DNA from: an uncultured bacterium
Lineage (GTDB): Bacteria > Actinomycetota > Coriobacteriia > Coriobacteriales > Coriobacteriaceae
Length of the DNA stretch: 6,182 nt
Reading direction: 5' to 3'
Assembly: GCA_905215225.1 (NCBI GenBank)
Contig: CAJMPM010000097.1
Span: 1-6,182, forward strand
Shown: piece by piece, positions 4,827 to 6,182 of the stretch
Layout of the letters: the number at the start of each line of letters is the position of its first letter
How positions within the stretch are numbered: position 1 is the stretch's first letter
Notes under the pieces: generated by a model
Told to the model about the DNA's origin: nothing
Database searches by the model: none
Seen by the model: the letters and a program-made list of their open reading frames with translations, nothing else
Program-made: the position numbers and the translations under genes

Positions 4827-6053
4827 CTAATAGTTGGCTTCGTAGCCGTTGCCGTCACCGGTGGGCTCTTCGTAGTAGTCGGAGCCGTCGCTCGAATCGT
4901 CGGAATCGTCCGAGCCACCCGACGAGGTCGCGGTGCCATATGCGTAGTCCTCGGACGTATTGTTGTTGAGGTCACCGATCGTGGAGCTGGAGCCGTCTGA
5001 AAGGCCCATGGTGTTGGGGCCCTTGGGATCCTCACCGGCGTCGACGCGGGCCATCATTTCCTTAAGCTCGTCTTCGTAGACAAAGACATAGCTCACGCCG
5101 TCGATCATAGTGCTGTCGTCAGCATACGAAGGCAGGTTGGCCGAGTAGATGCCCTCGACATCCATGCCGCGCATGGCATTAACCGTGGAGACGATATCCT
5201 GAACGCTCATATCGGTTACGAGCATATCGGACAGCGAATTAACCAGGCCAAAGATCTTCGTGGCATCGAAGTTATTGAGAATCTGGTTGGCAAGGGCGCC
5301 AAGCACCTGACGCTGATGGCGCATGCGCGTGTAATCGCCGTCGGCATAGGTGTAGCGGCAGCGGGCATAGGTAAGAGCAGTAGCGCCGTCCATATGCTGC
5401 TGACCAGCGGTAATCTTAATATCCAGGTGCTCGGGATCGTCGACGTCGTCGGTCGCGTTGATGTCGATACCGCCAACCGAATCAATAAGCGACTGCATGC
5501 CGTCAAAGCTGACCTCGGCATAGTGAGAAATCTGCACGCCGCACAGCTCGTTGACCGCCTGGACCATGGCCTCGGCGCCGCCAACGGTGTGGCAGGCGTT
5601 GATCTTCATGGTCTCGCCCTTGTACACGACCTTGGTGTCGCGCGGAACGGAAATGAGCGTCGCCTGCTTTTGCGTGGGGTCGATGCGTGCCAGGATAATC
5701 GAGTCGGCACGATACGTATCTTCGCCCGGACGACCGTCGGTACCAAGAAGCAACACGTAGAACGGATCTTTTGCCTCATCGGTATCGACCAGAATCTGGC
5801 GCAGGTTGTTGGTAATGACATTGGAGTCACCAAGCTTGCCCATGATAGTGGCAAACCACAGACCTGCAGCGGTCGTGGCGCTCAGCAACACACCGAGCAC
5901 GGCGATGAGCGCGACACGGCGAACCGTGCGGCCGCGACGGCGCTGACGGGCGCGCTCGGAATAGCGTGCGACATTGTCGCGACTGTAGATCTTGGCCTGC
6001 GCACCAGTCGACGGTCTTCGGGTGTTATCCGCTAGGGGCTTCTTGTTAAACAT
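4827..6053 (-). CDS. LCP (LytR-CpsA-Psr) family cell-wall glycopolymer ligase
   Basis: A 408-residue type II membrane protein. It has an Arg-rich cytoplasmic N-terminus (about 21-46), one membrane helix (about 46-70) and an extracellular LCP domain (about 97-335). LCP enzymes transfer polymers such as teichoic acids or capsule from polyprenyl-phosphate carriers to peptidoglycan. Visible signatures: FYVLLLGTDGR (98-108), the YRADSIILARID strand with Arg115 and Asp117, SVPRDT (Arg138, Asp139), the KINACHTVGG segment (150-159), and ALTYARCRY...DGDYTRMRHQRQ (226-249) with the conserved arginines. Cys154 and Cys171 could form an extracellular disulfide. The last 58 residues are low-complexity and acidic (Ser, Asp, Gly, Glu) and not part of the domain. 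The start is ATG at 6053, with AGG 6 nt upstream; a TTG two codons earlier is less likely. It follows the murA-like stop by 12 bp, so probably one transcript. The polymer it attaches is unknown. Confidence 0.92.
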   Translation of the reverse strand: MFNKKPLADNTRRPSTGAQAKIYSRDNVARYSERARQRRRGRTVRRVALIAVLGVLLSATTAAGLWFATIMGKLGDSNVITNNLRQILVDTDEAKDPFYVLLLGTDGRPGEDTYRADSIILARIDPTQKQATLISVPRDTKVVYKGETMKINACHTVGGAEAMVQAVNELCGVQISHYAEVSFDGMQSLIDSVGGIDINATDDVDDPEHLDIKITAGQQHMDGATALTYARCRYTYADGDYTRMRHQRQVLGALANQILNNFDATKIFGLVNSLSDMLVTDMSVQDIVSTVNAMRGMDVEGIYSANLPSYADDSTMIDGVSYVFVYEDELKEMMARVDAGEDPKGPNTMGLSDGSSSTIGDLNNNTSEDYAYGTATSSGGSDDSDDSSDGSDYYEEPTGDGNGYEANY

Positions 6054-6065
6054 AGGCAACCTGCA

Positions 6066-6182
6066 TTAGTAGATGACGGGATCGGGAACGGTGGCATGTC
6101 CGACATGCGCGCCAAGCGCCTGCAGCTTTTCGACAAACTGCACGTAGCCACGATTGATGTCATGGATGGCCGCGCCCTCGGA
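6066..6182 (-). CDS. murA: C-terminal fragment of UDP-N-acetylglucosamine 1-carboxyvinyltransferase (MurA-like), cut by the window edge
   Basis: The minus strand translates from the window edge into 38 residues ending at TAA. They contain NRGYVQFVEKLQALGA, close to the conserved end of MurA, where a (D/N)RGY motif and an EKL..LGA helix close the last domain. MurA transfers enolpyruvate from PEP to UDP-GlcNAc, the first committed step of peptidoglycan precursor synthesis, in the cytoplasm. The tail after LGA (HVGHATVPDPVIY) is somewhat longer than in many MurA proteins. The catalytic cysteine and most of the protein lie outside the window, so a related EPSP-synthase-fold enzyme is possible. 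Close spacing to the LCP gene suggests a cell-wall operon. Confidence 0.75.
   Translation of the reverse strand, partial: SEGAAIHDINRGYVQFVEKLQALGAHVGHATVPDPVIY

Noticed and set aside
5316..6035. 239-codon plus-strand frame opposite the LCP gene
   Set aside because: It is a shadow of a well-supported gene, with no family motifs and no convincing ribosome site.

Overview
The window looks like a chromosomal housekeeping region of a GC-rich actinobacterium, most likely a Coriobacteriia member close to Collinsella. This is judged by eye from high GC content, an actinobacterial-type rRNA boxA (TTGAGAAC core), an MntR/DtxR-type regulator and an LCP-family cell-wall ligase behind murA. The genus is an inference; no database was searched. 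There is no phage, transposon, CRISPR array or tRNA in view.

Layout from right to left: (1) On the minus strand the last 38 codons of a MurA-like enzyme enter from the right edge. Twelve bases later comes a LytR-CpsA-Psr (LCP) ligase with one membrane anchor and an acidic Ser/Asp/Gly tail, a plausible peptidoglycan and wall-polymer pair. (2) A 252-bp convergent spacer carries two strong terminator hairpins and further folded DNA. (3) pepT, a dizinc tripeptide aminopeptidase, is the only plus-strand gene. (4) Diverging from pepT is a two-gene minus-strand operon: a DtxR/MntR-family metalloregulator followed 10 bp later by a zinc-type homocysteine S-methyltransferase, closed by a textbook terminator. 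(5) Next, on the minus strand, is a phosphoglucomutase/phosphomannomutase-family enzyme with a GTG start. (6) The leftmost ~300 bp hold no credible protein gene. They look like the leader of a ribosomal RNA operon that runs off the left edge, with a boxA antitermination site and several strong hairpins.

The most interesting point is the 120-bp divergent region between the metalloregulator and pepT. A perfect 20-bp palindrome lies where the -35 elements of both divergent promoters would fall. This is the layout of an operator for an autoregulating repressor that also controls the neighbouring gene. The regulator lies between two genes for enzymes that use zinc (PepT and the homocysteine methyltransferase), and its metal site mixes MntR-like (Asp, Glu) and DtxR-like (Cys) ligands. 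A small metal-responsive switch over peptide and methionine metabolism is a testable hypothesis. Nothing else in the window points to a new kind of system.
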